Notes: generated from the letters alone by a model not told the origin. DNA of 64,000 bases from Ilex aquifolium (GCA_951799425.1 OX637397.1:15026064-15090063); one strand, 5' to 3'. Positions 12,085 through 23,707 are shown, counted from the first letter of the stretch. Numbers and translations: made by a program.

Positions 12085-12636
12085 CTAGTTATTACCTGTG
12101 CCTGAAGGCACAGTGTAATAAAAAATGGTAAACAATAAACATATTTGTATTCATATCCAAAATCAAATCATAAACATAGAGAAGAGATAAATGAATTTAA
12201 GCATCGGTTTGTAGTGGGGGTGAGAGGTGGTGGGCAGCAGTTGTGGTGGTAGGAGACGGTGATGGTTTGTGGTAGGTGGCAATGACCGTAGTGGTGGCGG
12301 CGGTGGTGATGGTGACTGTGGTGGCGGTGGCGGTGGCGGTGGTGGTGGGGGTGGCCGTGGCCATGGGGGTGATGGCGGTGGTGGTGGCGACAGCGGTGGT
12401 GGTAAAGGTAGTGGTGGTGGTGGTGGTGGTGGGAGTAGGGGTGGTAGAGGTAATTGTAGGGCGGTTTCAAATACTATTATTTTTTTTAAAGTACTTAGGA
12501 TAAATAATTTCTAGAAGTACTTTTAAAAAATTAATCCAAACACACCCTTAGAGGCCTATTTTTCCTATTAAATTTAGGGTGTTAAGTCATTTTGTTTATC
12601 TTTTGAGATTTGAATTGTAAGCTACTTTATTATATA
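12085..12636 (-). mobile_element. Non-autonomous Helitron with GGN-rich core, copy 1
   Basis: Read on the minus strand, the 3' end is a 7-bp stem with a 4-base loop (CTGTGCC-TTCA-GGCACAG, 12096-12113) followed by TAATAACTAG, with T next to it. This is the canonical Helitron 3' structure with insertion between A and T. The 5' end (TATAATAAAGTAGC on the minus strand, near 12622-12636) has been entered by the next Helitron. The middle (12215-12460) is a GGT/GGC-rich simple repeat that creates long Gly or His open frames with no biological support. A sister copy lies at 15437-16060. Confidence 0.7.
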
Positions 12637-13304
12637 CTAGTAATTGCCCGTGCCTGAAGGCACTATATTACTTGTAAAAAATTACAAATATTTGTTCATA
12701 AATAAAGACAATGTCAAATATAATTTGAACAATACAACGATCAAATTGATATTGTTTAATCTATATGCAGAACATATATAATTAAACTTTTATATAACGA
12801 AAGTCACGCTACAACTACTGTAACATATTAATTCAAAAATCTGAGAAAATATAATTATTATTGATCAAACATCTATGATTTTAACATTTTTAATAACCTT
12901 TATCTCAAATTTGAAAAAATTATAACTATTTGTGTTTCTGCAGGTTTTTACATAAAGTTTATAACATTATCTCTGCACTATTTTTCCAATGTGAGTTTGT
13001 GTAACTTGTGTGAGGAAAATATTCAAAAGTTTCACGTGAATTCTAGTAATATATTCGTAAAATTCAAACAAAGTTAAGTTTAAAGAAAAAAATATATTTT
13101 ATACTCGATAATCAAATTCAACTCAATTCGAATCCTAATCATAATTACTTCGAACCAATAATCGAGTAAAATGAAAGAATTCTTATAATTTTTGCGCGGG
13201 AAAAAAATTTGGAGGAGTAGTTTTGATCATTTGATCAATAATCTTAAAACAATTTGACCCACAAAAACTCAAGACAAACAATGATAACTCCCTTAATATA
13301 TAGA
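12637..13304 (-). mobile_element. Non-autonomous Helitron, complete ends
   Basis: Both ends are visible on the minus strand: the 5' end TCTATATATTAAGGGAG at 13304 and the 3' end with hairpin GTGCC-TTCA-GGCAC, then CTAG at 12640-12637. At about 668 bp it has no coding sequence and needs RepHel protein from elsewhere. It inserted into the 5' terminus of the Helitron at 12085-12636. The interior is AT-rich and otherwise featureless. Confidence 0.65.
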
Positions 13305-15180
13305 TATATCACAAATTATATATATATTATTCGCTTATTATACCATAATTACGTCAAATTTAGAATTGAATTTAAGTTCGACTCAATTAACTCTTCTATC
13401 TTAAACCTACAAACTAATTCTTATCTATTCCCGTTCACAGTGACACCACAATTTTTTTTTAATTTAATTATTCTTCATTATTTTTACAATCAATTTCAAA
13501 TTGACTTCAATTTTGAATACTCGTAAAATTCAAGCAAAATTAAGTTTAAACAAAAATATATATACTTTATACTCGACAATCAAATTTAGCTCAATTTGAA
13601 TCCTAATGACCTATATTATAGTCATTCAACTTGTTTTGATGCAAAGAATCTATATTTAAAGGTCCATTTGTTTATTTAAAAATTTTAAAAATAATCTATA
13701 ATTATATAGAGTCATAATTAATGACCTAATTAATGTGTAGTATAAGATAGAGAGAGAGACTTATAAGAGATATCGAAGTCTTAAAATTGTGGAATGAATA
13801 AAAGTCTTGTTCAAAAATTGGGAGAGAGAATTTAGTATTAGGACCGTCGGATCAATAATCGTTAAGCGATATGCGCCACAACGTAAGTGAGAAGTGATGA
13901 AATTGGAGAGGGAGGATTTAATGTGAATGGTTTTGAGAGGGATAATGGTGGCTGCTGGATAAGTTTATTTAAGACTGTCGGATGAGCTTATTGAAGTCTG
14001 TGCTATTTTATAGGGGTGTCAATCGTGTCGGGTGAAAAACATATAATCTCATACACGACACGTTTAATACACGGGTAAAAATTTTTAACACGAACCGTTT
14101 AATAAACAGGAAACACGACACGACTCGTTTAACCCATTTAAAAAAAAACAAAAAAAATATTATTTTAATAAATTTTTACACTCTATTTCTTTGCTTCCAA
14201 CTGTACTTTCCTCAATTGAAGGAATTCCGGCCAACAGCTCACATGAAAATCACACCACAAATGTTGGTTAAAATGAGAAATCCACTACCTTTTTTATAGG
14301 TAACCAAAGTCTCCCCTCTCCACTCCTTGTCGATGTGGGATTCAAAGAAAAGGGCCAAAAGGCAATTCAATGCCTCAAGGCTCAAAACTTCACTTTCCTA
14401 CTACTGATGTCCTTACTTTATTTTTTTGAAATGTTTTCTTTATTTTTTTTCTTTACTCATTCATTATATAAAATTTATTATTATATTAAATTTATTTAAA
14501 CAGGTTGACAGGTCTCACCCGAACACGACCCGTTTATTAAACGTGTCTGACGGGTCAACCCGTTTACCACCCAAACCCATTTAATTCGTATCAGTTAATC
14601 GCGTCGTCTCAAATTTTGATAGATCTATTGTTTTATATTATAGATTATATATAGATATAGATAGATATAGGATGACATATGCTAATAAACCTATATTTTG
14701 TTAGTGATAATCCTTGTTATTGTATTATTATTTTGTTACTTTTAAATTACGTGTTTGAACTGCTTATTATATAGATTGGATTATATAAATAGATATAGAT
14801 ATCAATATAGATAGATAAATAAAATGGCATATGTTAATGAACTTATATTTTATTAGAGATAATCCTTATTATTAGAGTTTTAATAGATTTTAGATATATT
14901 TTATTTTTATTATATATATATATATATGTATATAACCGTCCAAGTCAATCTCTCCCATGGTTTGAATGAGAATGAGGAGAGATAAAAAAGAATGTGGTAG
15001 AGTCTTGTAAGGATGTAGATATCTCTCCAATGGTTTGAATGAGGATGAAGAGAGATAAAAGGAATGTAGTGGAATCCTCTAGGAATGTAGATTAATTAGG
15101 ATCGTTGGATCAAAAACCTAAAAATAATCTGAGCTGCGAAAAGCTCAAGACAAAAAAATCTAGCTACTTTATTATATAGA
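13305..15180 (-). mobile_element. Helitron-associated segment, duplicate copy 2
   Basis: From about 13230 to 15180 this repeats the 9183-10684 block, including the flank after the 13304 terminus, a GA-rich stretch (13745-13760), the phrase around GGACCGTCGGATCAATAATCG, the hAT-like repeat and the terminal TCTATATAATAAAGTAGC at 15180 (minus). About 300 bases of AT-rich sequence (13330-13610) are present here and not in copy 1, so one copy gained or lost them. There is no gene. Confidence 0.55.
14011..14629. repeat. hAT-like short repeat, copy 3
   Basis: Begins TAGGGGTGTCAATCGTGTCGG. It has the most complete right end of the three copies, running through TGACGGGTCAACCCGTTTACC to TCGCGTCGTCTCAAATTTTG. 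The outermost bases of the two sides form an imperfect inverted repeat. It encodes nothing. Confidence 0.5.
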
Positions 15181-15430
15181 TATAACCGTCCAAGTCAATC
15201 TCTCCTATGGTTTGAATGAGAATGAGGAGAGATAAAAAAGAATGTGGTAGAGTCTTGTAAGGATGTAGATATCTCTCCAATGGTTTGAATGAGGATGAGG
15301 AGAGATAAAAGGAATGTAGTGGAGTCCTCTAGGAATGTAGATTAATTAGGATCGTTGGATCAAAAACCTAAAAATAATCTGAGCCGCGAAAAGCTCAAGA
15401 CAAACAAATCTAGCTACTTTATTATATAGA
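14931..15430. repeat. Tandem duplication, two 250-bp units
   Basis: Units 14931-15180 and 15181-15430 are head to tail, both 250 bp and differing at only a handful of bases. Each starts TATAACCGTCCAAGTC and ends with the Helitron-type terminus CTACTTTATTATATAGA. A single diverged unit is at 10431-10684. Because each unit ends exactly at a Helitron 5' terminus, the repeat may come from a Helitron end-reading event or from unequal exchange; I cannot decide which. Confidence 0.85.
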
Positions 15431-15436
15431 TATATA

Positions 15437-16060
15437 CTAGTTATTGCCTGTGCCTGAAGGCACAAAGTAATAAAAAATGGTAAACAATAAACATATTTGT
15501 ATTCATATCCAAAATCAAATCATAAATATAGAAGAGAGATAAATGAATTTAAACATCAGTTGTAGTGGGGGTGAAAGGTGGTGGTGGTAGGAGACGGTGA
15601 TGGTTGTGGTGGGTGGCAATGACCGTGATGGCGGCGGCGATGGCATCGGTGGCGGCGACGGTGATGACATCGACGGTGGTGGCGGTGGCGACGACGACGA
15701 TAATGGTGGTGGTGTGGCGGCGGCGACGACGGTGGCGGCAATGGTAATGGTGGTGGTGGTGGCGGCGATGGCGGCGGTGACGGCGACGGTGGTGGTGGTG
15801 GGGGCGACGGTGGTGGTGGCGATGGCGGTGGTGGTAGAGGTAGTGGTGGTGGGAAATAATGAGAAATAATTTTTAGAAGTACTTTTAAAAAGTTACTCCA
15901 AATACACCCTTAGGGGCCTATTTTTCCTATTAAATTTAGTGTGTTAATATTAGCCGTTAGATTAACTTTAAAGTAAAATTTAAACTGATCTGAACCGCGA
16001 AAAGCAAAAGTCATTTTATTTATCTTTTGAAATTTGAATTGTAAGCTACTTTATTATATC
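15437..16060 (-). mobile_element. Non-autonomous Helitron with GGN-rich core, copy 2
   Basis: Sister of 12085-12636. The 3' end on the minus strand is TGTGCC-TTCA-GGCACA then CAATAACTAG (CTAG at 15440-15437). The body shares GTAAACAATAAACATATTTG near the left and CACCCTTAGGGGCCTATTTT near the right. The 5' side ends in ATATAATAAAGTAGC around 16045-16059. Between them, 15570-15850 is a GGT/GGC/GAC-rich simple repeat of different composition from copy 1. Copy 2 keeps a stretch with GAACCGCGAAAAGC near its 5' end that copy 1 lacks. Confidence 0.7.
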
Positions 16061-16119
16061 AATATATATATGGATATAATATGCACGTGTATTAAGATTC
16101 ATCTACCACTTTAGTTCAC

Positions 16120-18420
16120 AAACACCATTAGAGCATGGTCCCATATTTTTTCCTCCCCTTGGGCAGTTTACCATGCAAATTTGAATGCTTTTCCTTGCTC
16201 AAGTTGCTTTGATTTTTAGGTTGTTGGTGGATTTGTAACACCACAAAGAGGAGAAGACTTCCGAACAAAAGCAATACTTTGTGTCAATTTGGTCCCACGA
16301 TTATATAATTGTGTAACTTTGGAGCAAGTGAAAATGCCAATTTAAATTGACTAATGCATATGGTCACGTGCATTTCACGTGACTACACTCGAGGGGCTTT
16401 TTTTGGAAACGTAAGGGATTGCAGGGACACAAGTTGTAAACATGAATGATCAAAATAATACAAAATGCAAATTTTAGGGACCGAAGTGACCGCTTAAGTG
16501 TGGTCATGTGAGCCATGCATGAATTCCTCTATTAGTCAATTTAAAATTGTCATTTTTCGATTGGACCAAATTGTCACAGATTAAAAACTTGAGAGATCAA
16601 ATTGATACAATTGAAAGATTGGGGATCAAAGTGATACGAATTACATGTGTTAGGAATTTCTACTATATTTAACTCTATTAAGATTCTTAAAAAGAAAGAG
16701 GAAGAAAAAAAATAAAGAACACCAAAACAGTGAATGTGCTAGTAAACGGAGATGTCTGAGAACAATTTAAAACATTCATGTCCCATATCCAGGCTTAGGT
16801 TTGGAATATAACACAACATGTTCAGAATAATGCCTCGATAGCACTTGTTTCCTTCAAATGTGTGTTCGATGCAAAAAAAAAAAAAAAAAATTCAAAAGCA
16901 TTTGTAAAGGTTTTCATTAAAAGTGTGCTTTCAAAACAAGTTTTGCATTAAAAAGCATGCTTTAAAAACACTTGTTTTTGGAAACAACGGTAATTTGACA
17001 AATAAGTTTAAAATTATGCTATTGGGTTAAATAAGTTTCAAAAGAACCATAGTTGAATTATTAACTCTGATTATCCCGAGGTTCTCATAAAAGTAAAAAA
17101 AATTATTGGAACGACAAAAAAAAAAAAAACCTGTATGACTTTTCAAAATTCCTTAATTCAAGAACTGGGATAAAGGGGGGAATTCACTAATCAATGTATA
17201 TTTTATCTTGTGACCAAGAAGAACGATAATTTCACAACTACCACACAACTGGTAGATTTAGTAATGGGACGTGATCTATTAGAACCAATCAGTCACAAAC
17301 ACGTGGTATCTATTGTCCCATTCCGTCAGGGGAATGATAGTTGCATAAGTCACTACACTCGATCGCGAAAGGGGATTCCAGAAGCTTTGACTACTCACAG
17401 GAGCCTATTTGCACCGAGTAGAGGTCGAGTCGACACCCCTCGACATATCAACGACGATGACCCATGGGTCGACTCAGCATTTACAGCTTGGTGTGACTCA
17501 GGCCCCAACTACGAGGATGTCGGGGGAACATCAACAACAAAGAGCCGGGGAGACACCCTCGGCTTATAACTACTTAGAGGCTCGACCATCGAAGTGACCT
17601 TGGTAGGTGTGTCTACCTGGGAGTAATCGAATGAATGTCAGCTGACAATTCCTACTTAAGACCAACACACGTGGTTCCATCCCCCAGGAGGTCAAAATGT
17701 TTAGAAAAATACACTATGACCAATCATAAGGGGTATTATTGAATGCTCAGTGAACGCCCGGTCCCGAGATTTTACTAATCATTAAAAGTTCCTCATAAGT
17801 ATATGCATGTATCAAGAAAACAGTTAATCCTTAGGAAGGCAGAGGCCAAGAACATTAAATGCATAATAAATGCTCGATGACAGTCAGGACACCGAGCATT
17901 GAATGCCATTAATGCATTCTCATAAGGTCATACATGCGGAATGTCAAGGATCGAGGTGAAGCAGGTGTTCTATTTGAGAGCTGTTCACCTGATCAAGTCA
18001 AAGAGATATTCAAGTTGTCTGGGGTACAGACCTATCGGAAGCTTTCTTGCCAATATTGAGAATTGAATGACCTAGCCTAACTTAGTGGTCACCCCTTGAA
18101 GGAATAAATAGAAGATTAATCCAAGAAGATAAGGTACGCAATTTGAGACCAACAGTAGTCTTGTTTCACTTTCCTTCTCAGAAACTGACTTTAGCATCAG
18201 AGGAGAATCGCCGGAGACACTCGAGCATCCCTTCTAACTTTTCTTTATGAGTGACAGATCATTGGAACCAAGAATCCAGAGTCTTCTTCCGAGTGCAAGC
18301 CATGCTTCTATTATCTTAAATATTGTACAAGAAATCTCCTGTACATTTAAGGAGACAAATATAAGTTATACATAGATGCTTTATTATGTGGAATGGTCAA
18401 TTTGGTTCTCAATAATCAAT
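16120..18420. pseudogene. Diverged duplicate of phosphorylmutase-like intron 1
   Basis: Four blocks match, in order and on the same strand, the intron 1 DNA of the gene at 3650-8358: 16120-16290 with 7030-7190, 16700-16860 with 7300-7450, 17040-17240 with 7500-7690, and 18352-18420 with 7705-7770. Between blocks 1 and 2 is about 400 bp of extra sequence; between blocks 3 and 4 is an LTR-like insertion. No exon of the gene is preserved, so this is a dead partial duplicate about 9-10 kb from its parent. The copies are clearly diverged and differ in length. Confidence 0.65.
17250..18345 (+). repeat. Solo-LTR-like fragment
   Basis: This insertion splits the duplicated intron sequence. It has an LTR-like make-up: a TATA-like GAATAAATAG near 18102, then a CT-rich leader and a stretch GACTTTAGCATCAGAGGAGA followed by CGCCGGAGACA (about 18190-18220). 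That resembles the R-U5 region of plant Ty3/gypsy LTRs of the Tat/Athila kind. It ends TGTACA at 18345. A 119-codon open frame at 17210-17569 crosses the left edge and shows no domain. I do not see matching target duplications. Confidence 0.4.
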
Positions 18421-18463
18421 GGTGTTGGAAGGCCAAACTGGGCATAGATAGCTTTTAGTTATA

Positions 18464-20111
18464 CTAGTTGGTGCACACGAGTGTTGCACGTAAATTATTT
18501 TAAAAACGAATTTTGGTTTTATATTTTTTTATGATAAAATATATGTTGTACTACTTATTAATTGAAAAACAAGAAATACTTTGGGAAGATTAAGCAAACA
18601 TAGAAGAACAAAATGTATGACTCATAAATAACTAATAAATTGGATATTATCGCTTATTTTTTGTATTATTGGACAAATAAATACTCCAACTCGAAGGTGT
18701 CGCTTCGGTTCCCCTATCAGAAAGAGTTAAAGGATAGCATACTTTTTTAAAAAAGAAAATCCAATAATAAAAGAATATCAAACGTGAAGAATAGTCTTGG
18801 TGGAACATTGTTTACAAAGTTACAAAACTAAACTGAACCATAAAAACGTTTTAGGGACAAAATTATTTTTACCCTTTATTTTTACAGAGAATAGGACATA
18901 GAAGCTTATTAGTGTGATTTTAAGAGTACAAGGATAACAAAAAAAGAAAATAAATTCATGGGCTAATTAAAAACTTGCGTCAAAATCAAAGGGCACTCAT
19001 GATATTTAGCCTAAGAACTTATACTCAATTTGCGAAACATCTCGACATAGAATACTTAAAGCACAAAATACTTTTATTATTAGCTAAAAAAAGGTAGTAT
19101 AAATGCTCAGTTTATTTTTAGTTCTTCTCTGCATTAGCTTCTCCAAAGTTGTTATCCTCAAGCATCTTTTGAATTTCTTTGATTTTGTCATTCCACAAAG
19201 CCCCGTAGGTCTCGCTAATCATCTAAGCTAAGCTGCTTAAAAAGTTTGTTATTAACAATTACTTCTCTTAGAATCAGTTTCAACTCACGGACTCGGTTCT
19301 CCTTCTTCTATTTCTTGATTTCTGCCTTCACCATGGATATGGTTTTCATAAGTTTGCTTACCAAATCCATGTCTCTGAGGCTATAAACAAAAGTGAGAAC
19401 TCTTGCAATTTATAGGTGAATGAGATGTGTTGCGGTCAACTAAAGCTGAAAATGCATTATGGCTTCTCATTTATTTGTTAGAACAAATTGTTATATAAAA
19501 GTCATATATGATTATAAATTGGTAGGTTATGCCATCTAGACATTGGACTTGCAAGTTTGTCACTTATTATAAACTTGTGGTTATCATGAAGAGTTACAAA
19601 GAGTCGTGTCATGTCATGTTCAAATTATGTCATTTTGTTTCATATTGTATTTATACCGTATTCGTGAAAAAGAAAATGTGTAAATTCTATATTTTTCTCA
19701 GTTTCTATCCGTGCTATTTTTAGATTTATGTCACATTCGTATTGATGTGTAAAATCACCATATAACATTAAGACCAGGGACTAATTTTGCAGTGCTTATG
19801 AAGTAAACCTTGCTCTATTCCCTTTAGGGTGTGGACTACTTTTTAATAGAATTTGGAAAAAGATTTCCAAAAACCCATCCTATTATAGGCGTTATACATA
19901 AATGAATCTTTAGACATTCTATTTTAAATTCAATTGGGAACACTATTCTTCATTTACATGGAAAATAATTTTATTAAGCTATTTTTGGTAACATTTTTTT
20001 GCACTTTTTTTTTAAAGTGCTTTCTAAATTAAGGTTTCTTTTTATTTTTATATTTTAAATTTTTTCCTTCTGCAAATTTTCTCCCTGGCTCCAACGCTAA
20101 TTACATTTATA
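18464..20111 (-). mobile_element. Helitron-like element with captured gene fragment
   Basis: On the minus strand the 3' end shows a stem (GTGCA...TGCAC, 18471-18489) followed by CCAACTAG (CTAG at 18467-18464) and then T, the Helitron pattern. The body includes a captured, broken coding fragment at 19130-19385. The far side (19740-20111) is shared with 11290-11657. I cannot fix the 5' TC terminus; it should lie close to 20111, where the next Helitron's 3' end begins. Confidence 0.5.
19130..19385 (-). pseudogene. Captured coding fragment inside Helitron, copy 1
   Basis: Read on the minus strand from 19371, this gives a Lys/Glu-rich, probably coiled-coil peptide beginning MDLVSKLMKTISMVKAEI, interrupted by stops. 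A second copy at 20410-20712 keeps the same peptide pattern with different lesions, and a third remnant is at 10700-10800. Shared residues around LSLDD suggest the fragment was coding when captured. I do not recognise the source gene; a type I MADS-box C-terminal region is one possibility I cannot support further. Confidence 0.4.
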
Positions 20112-20715
20112 CTAGCTAGCAATGCATCTAGTGCGTGCAATGCACGTGTGTTGCACGTGAATTAAGTTGAGTTATAATTAAATTGGTATGATTAGATCAA
20201 AGTTTGAAATTAAATATAATCAAGGATTACAAGAAAAAATTAAAATACAGGGCAGTTTAAAATTTTCATCAAAATCCAAAGGTATTCATGATATTTAGTC
20301 TAAAATTTCTTACTCAATTTGCAAAACATCTTAACATAAAATTGTTCAAGCATAAGGACTTTTATTATTGGCTAAACAAAAGGAAGTACAATTAGTCACA
20401 GTTTATTTTAAATTCCTCTCTCCACTAGCTTCACCCGAGTTGTAATCCTCAAGAACTTCATGCACCTGGAGAAGTTTTCTCATTTTGTTACCCACAAGCC
20501 CCTGCAAGTCTCACATATCATCTAGGCTAAGTTCCTTAAGCAATTTCTCATCCTGACCTTGCTTCCTTAAGGAGTTTCTCGTTAACCATTACTTTTCTCA
20601 GAATCATTTCCAACTCACGCACTCAATTCTCCTTCTCATGCTTCTCAATTCCTTCCTTCACCATGGATATGGTTTTAATAAGGTTGTTTTCAAAATCCAT
20701 GTCTCTCAGGATATA
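20112..20715 (-). mobile_element. Helitron 3' part, interrupted by element D
   Basis: The minus-strand 3' end has a GC-rich hairpin-forming stretch (ACACACGTGCATTGCACGCA, 20132-20151) followed by GCTAGCTAG (20112-20120). The same end is at 11658. The body contains the second copy of the captured coding fragment (20410-20712). It stops abruptly at 20715, where the LTR of element D begins, so the rest should lie beyond the right edge of the window. Confidence 0.5.
20410..20712 (-). pseudogene. Captured coding fragment inside Helitron, copy 2
   Basis: The minus strand from about 20700 begins MDFENNLIKTISMVKEGIEK and continues as a charged, probably coiled-coil peptide with stops and a short internal repeat (around KLLKE). 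It parallels 19130-19385 residue for residue at many positions. The fragment is broken and was cut by the insertion of element D just beyond its start. Confidence 0.4.
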
Positions 20716-23501
20716 TGTGAGATCCTGTGTGTGGTCTAAATATAAATTATATTAACTTACTAGTATTTTTAAAATGATTAAAATGATGAGAGAAACTTCG
20801 AATCGTTGTTAAAGGAATAGTCACGTAAGTTTGAGGTACAGATGTATTGAATTTTGGGTTAAATTTAATTTTTGAAGGTGTTTAAGGTTGATAAGGGTAA
20901 CTAAGTAAATATATTATTTTTTTTAGTCCAAAATAACATTACCATTGAATTCGGAAGGTCCGAAAACCTTGAAATAGACGTTTAGCTCATATAGCGGTTC
21001 GAAAGGGTAAAATAGTAATTTTAGTATTTTGGGTGTAAATTGACTTTAATTTTGAGATAAATCATAAAAATAAGTTTTTAGGTAAAAATAATATTAAAAA
21101 TGAATCCAGAACGTCGAAAAACCTTTAGATAGTCATAGAGATCAAATTGGAGATGTTTAGTGACAAAACCGTAATTTCGAAGGGAAATACATTTTTTTGC
21201 AACAGTAAAACTGGGTTTAAAACCCCAATTTCAGCCCCATTTCTCACATTATTTCATTCACTCTCACCCAATACCTCTTAGAACCCTAGAAGAAGATAAA
21301 AGGGAAAGAGAAAAGGGAAGAAGAATGTCTCTAAAGCTTTGAGTTTTGCTTGGGAATCCTAGGAACTTGACTTGGAATTCTTGATTCTTAGGTGGAGTTT
21401 TCCTCTCTCTTGTATTTACATTGTGCATCTCATGTATTTTCTTTAGTTAAAGCTTACTATGTGTTTGATGGCAAAATACTTGTTATAAACCTTGATTTAG
21501 TATTGAGTATGCTATGAATTGTGAACCTACATGCATAGAAATGATTTTAGTATTGTGGGTTTGAAACCCTAGTTTGATTTTAGTTATGGGTATTTGATTA
21601 AACCTATGATTTGGGGGCTTTGAAGTATGTTATGATCTTGTACATAATATATATGACTTATTCTCTTGGAAATGAAAATGATTTTAGTGTTGTGGGTTTG
21701 AAACCCTAGTTTGATTTTAGTTATGAGTATTTAATTAAACCTATGATTTGGGGGTTTTAAAGTACGCTATGATCTTTTACATAATATATATGACTTATTC
21801 TCTTGGAAATAGTTGTGTTGCTTTGAAAATGCAAATTTTGAGATTTTGAGCCCACTACATGTTTGATAAAATGTCAAGATTATGACATGTGATTTCAAAA
21901 CGATTTATGGATATAGAAAATAATGATTTTTGGAAAATGTATGCTCGATACTGACAAGCAGAGGGTTAGTAGACGGGTGGGGCCTATTGAGTGGGTTGCC
22001 AATGCGGCTACTAGTCCTAAGAGGGATTGGTTATGACAATGATTTTTGGTGATGGCTTATGTGGCATCACAAGTTGTGCCCTACACGTTCTCCTTGAAAA
22101 GCAAGAAGGGTTATGAGACCCTAGGGTGCAAGAACCAAAAGGTTCCCCGGAAATGGTTCTTGTGTGAACCGGTGTGCTTGATTATAAAGTCATAACTAGG
22201 AAGAATCTCTTTGGAGTCTTTTTGTATTTACTTTTAGAACTTATGTAGAAATGTTAAAACACAAACATTGTGTTTGAAAAAGTTGTCTTGAGACATTTGT
22301 GGTGTACACTTGATCATCCCATACATGGATTATTATTTTGGGTATTGTAATGTAAAGTTATGACTTTGTGTATTAAGTTATGGTGTATATTTGTATTAGA
22401 TATATCCGGGTTTGAGAGTGGATATAGAAAATAATAATTTTTAGAAAGTGTATGTTCGATATTGATAGGCAAACGATTAGTAGACGGTTGAGCCCTATTA
22501 AGTGGGTTGCCAAGGCAGCTACTAGTCCTAAGCAGGATTGGTTATGGTAGTGATTTTCGGTAATGACCTATGTGGTGTCACAATTTGTGCACTACATGTT
22601 CCCCTTGAAAAGCAAGAAATGTGATAAGACCCTAGGGTGGAAGACCCAAAATATTCCCCAGGGATGGTTCATGCGAGGCACGCATGACATTTGCTATGAT
22701 GGTTTGACTTTAAATATATAAACCTTTAATTTATACCTTGTATATTTCTAATGATGAGGTGTTGAGAGATTTTTATAAATGCTTTACTTATTATCTTGCA
22801 CCTATACTTAATTATAGAAATCTTTCATTACTTATTTGTATGGTTTGTGGAATGTTGGTATTTAAAACTTTGTAAATGCTTGAGAAAAAAATGAACTGTG
22901 GTTGCTCATCCCTTACTAATATTTTCAGAGACTAGCATACATCCTGGGGCATAGGTGATAGAAGGCTTGTGGGAGCCTGGACTAGGAAGAGTATATTTTT
23001 GGAGTTTTTTTGTAGTTACCTTTAGAACTTATGTGGAAATGTTAGCACACAAACATTGTGTTTGGAAAGGTTTTCTTGAGACGTTTGTGGTGTACACTTG
23101 ATCATCCCATACAAGGATTATTATTTTGGGTATTGTAATGTAAAGTTATGACTTTATGTATTAAGTTGTGGTGTATATTTATTTTGGATGTATCCGGTTT
23201 TGAAAAGACTTCGTGGGCCTCTAATTGCCACCCCAAATTTAGTTGAATTATATTTTTGATGGAGGCATGTTGTGGATGTTTAGTTAATTTAAATTATGTT
23301 ATGCTCTCACATGGATGCTCTTACTAGCTAGTTGGAAGCCTGATTTTCAAATGAAACTCTACCAATATTTTTGAAAAAAAAAATGTTTTGATAAAACCAA
23401 ATGTTTCATTTCATTCAATTATTATTGTAAACCGGCAAGAGAATTTGGGGTAAATGTCACTTTTTATTAAATCATGGTTTAATGAAAATTGGGGTGTGAC
23501 A
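20716..23501 (+). repeat. Element D 5' LTR
   Basis: Starts TGTGAGATCC, ends GGGGTGTGACA, and aligns along its length with 59330-61476. It is about 600 bp longer because of two internal duplications: a 137-bp unit (21541-21677 repeated from 21678) and a unit offset by 511 bp (21910 repeated from 22421). Neither duplication is present in the 3' LTR, so they arose after insertion. The LTR contains several copies of the phrase GTGGGTTTGAAACCCTAG. Confidence 0.88.
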
Positions 23502-23503
23502 AG

Positions 23504-23516
23504 TCGGTATCAGAGC
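23504..23516 (+). other. Element D primer binding site
   Basis: TCGGTATCAGAGC lies 2 bases after the 5' LTR. It matches the initiator-Met-tRNA primer site (TGGTATCAGAGC) at all but one position. The sites of elements B and C are perfect; the one mismatch here fits the age of D. Confidence 0.8.
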
Positions 23517-23707
23517 TTAGGTATTTGAACTTATATGGGAGTTGTAGGTAATTGGATTATCCAAATATGGTCCTAGCAAATAAATTTTTTTAGAGTCATT
23601 AGGATTATGAGGTTAATTGTAGGAACCAACGTATCTCTTGAACTCGACTACTTGTCTAGAATGTATATGTTTGAAATGATGATCTAAAGCCTAGTTGCAT
23701 GTGTAGG

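Noticed and set aside
12168..12514. Open frames encoding poly-His or poly-Gly proteins on both strands
   Set aside because: They are a by-product of the GGN simple repeat inside a Helitron, open in several frames at once; the same holds at 15556-15869.
17210..17569. 119-codon open frame in the duplicated intron region
   Set aside because: It crosses the edge of an LTR-like insertion, has no recognisable domain and no related copy.
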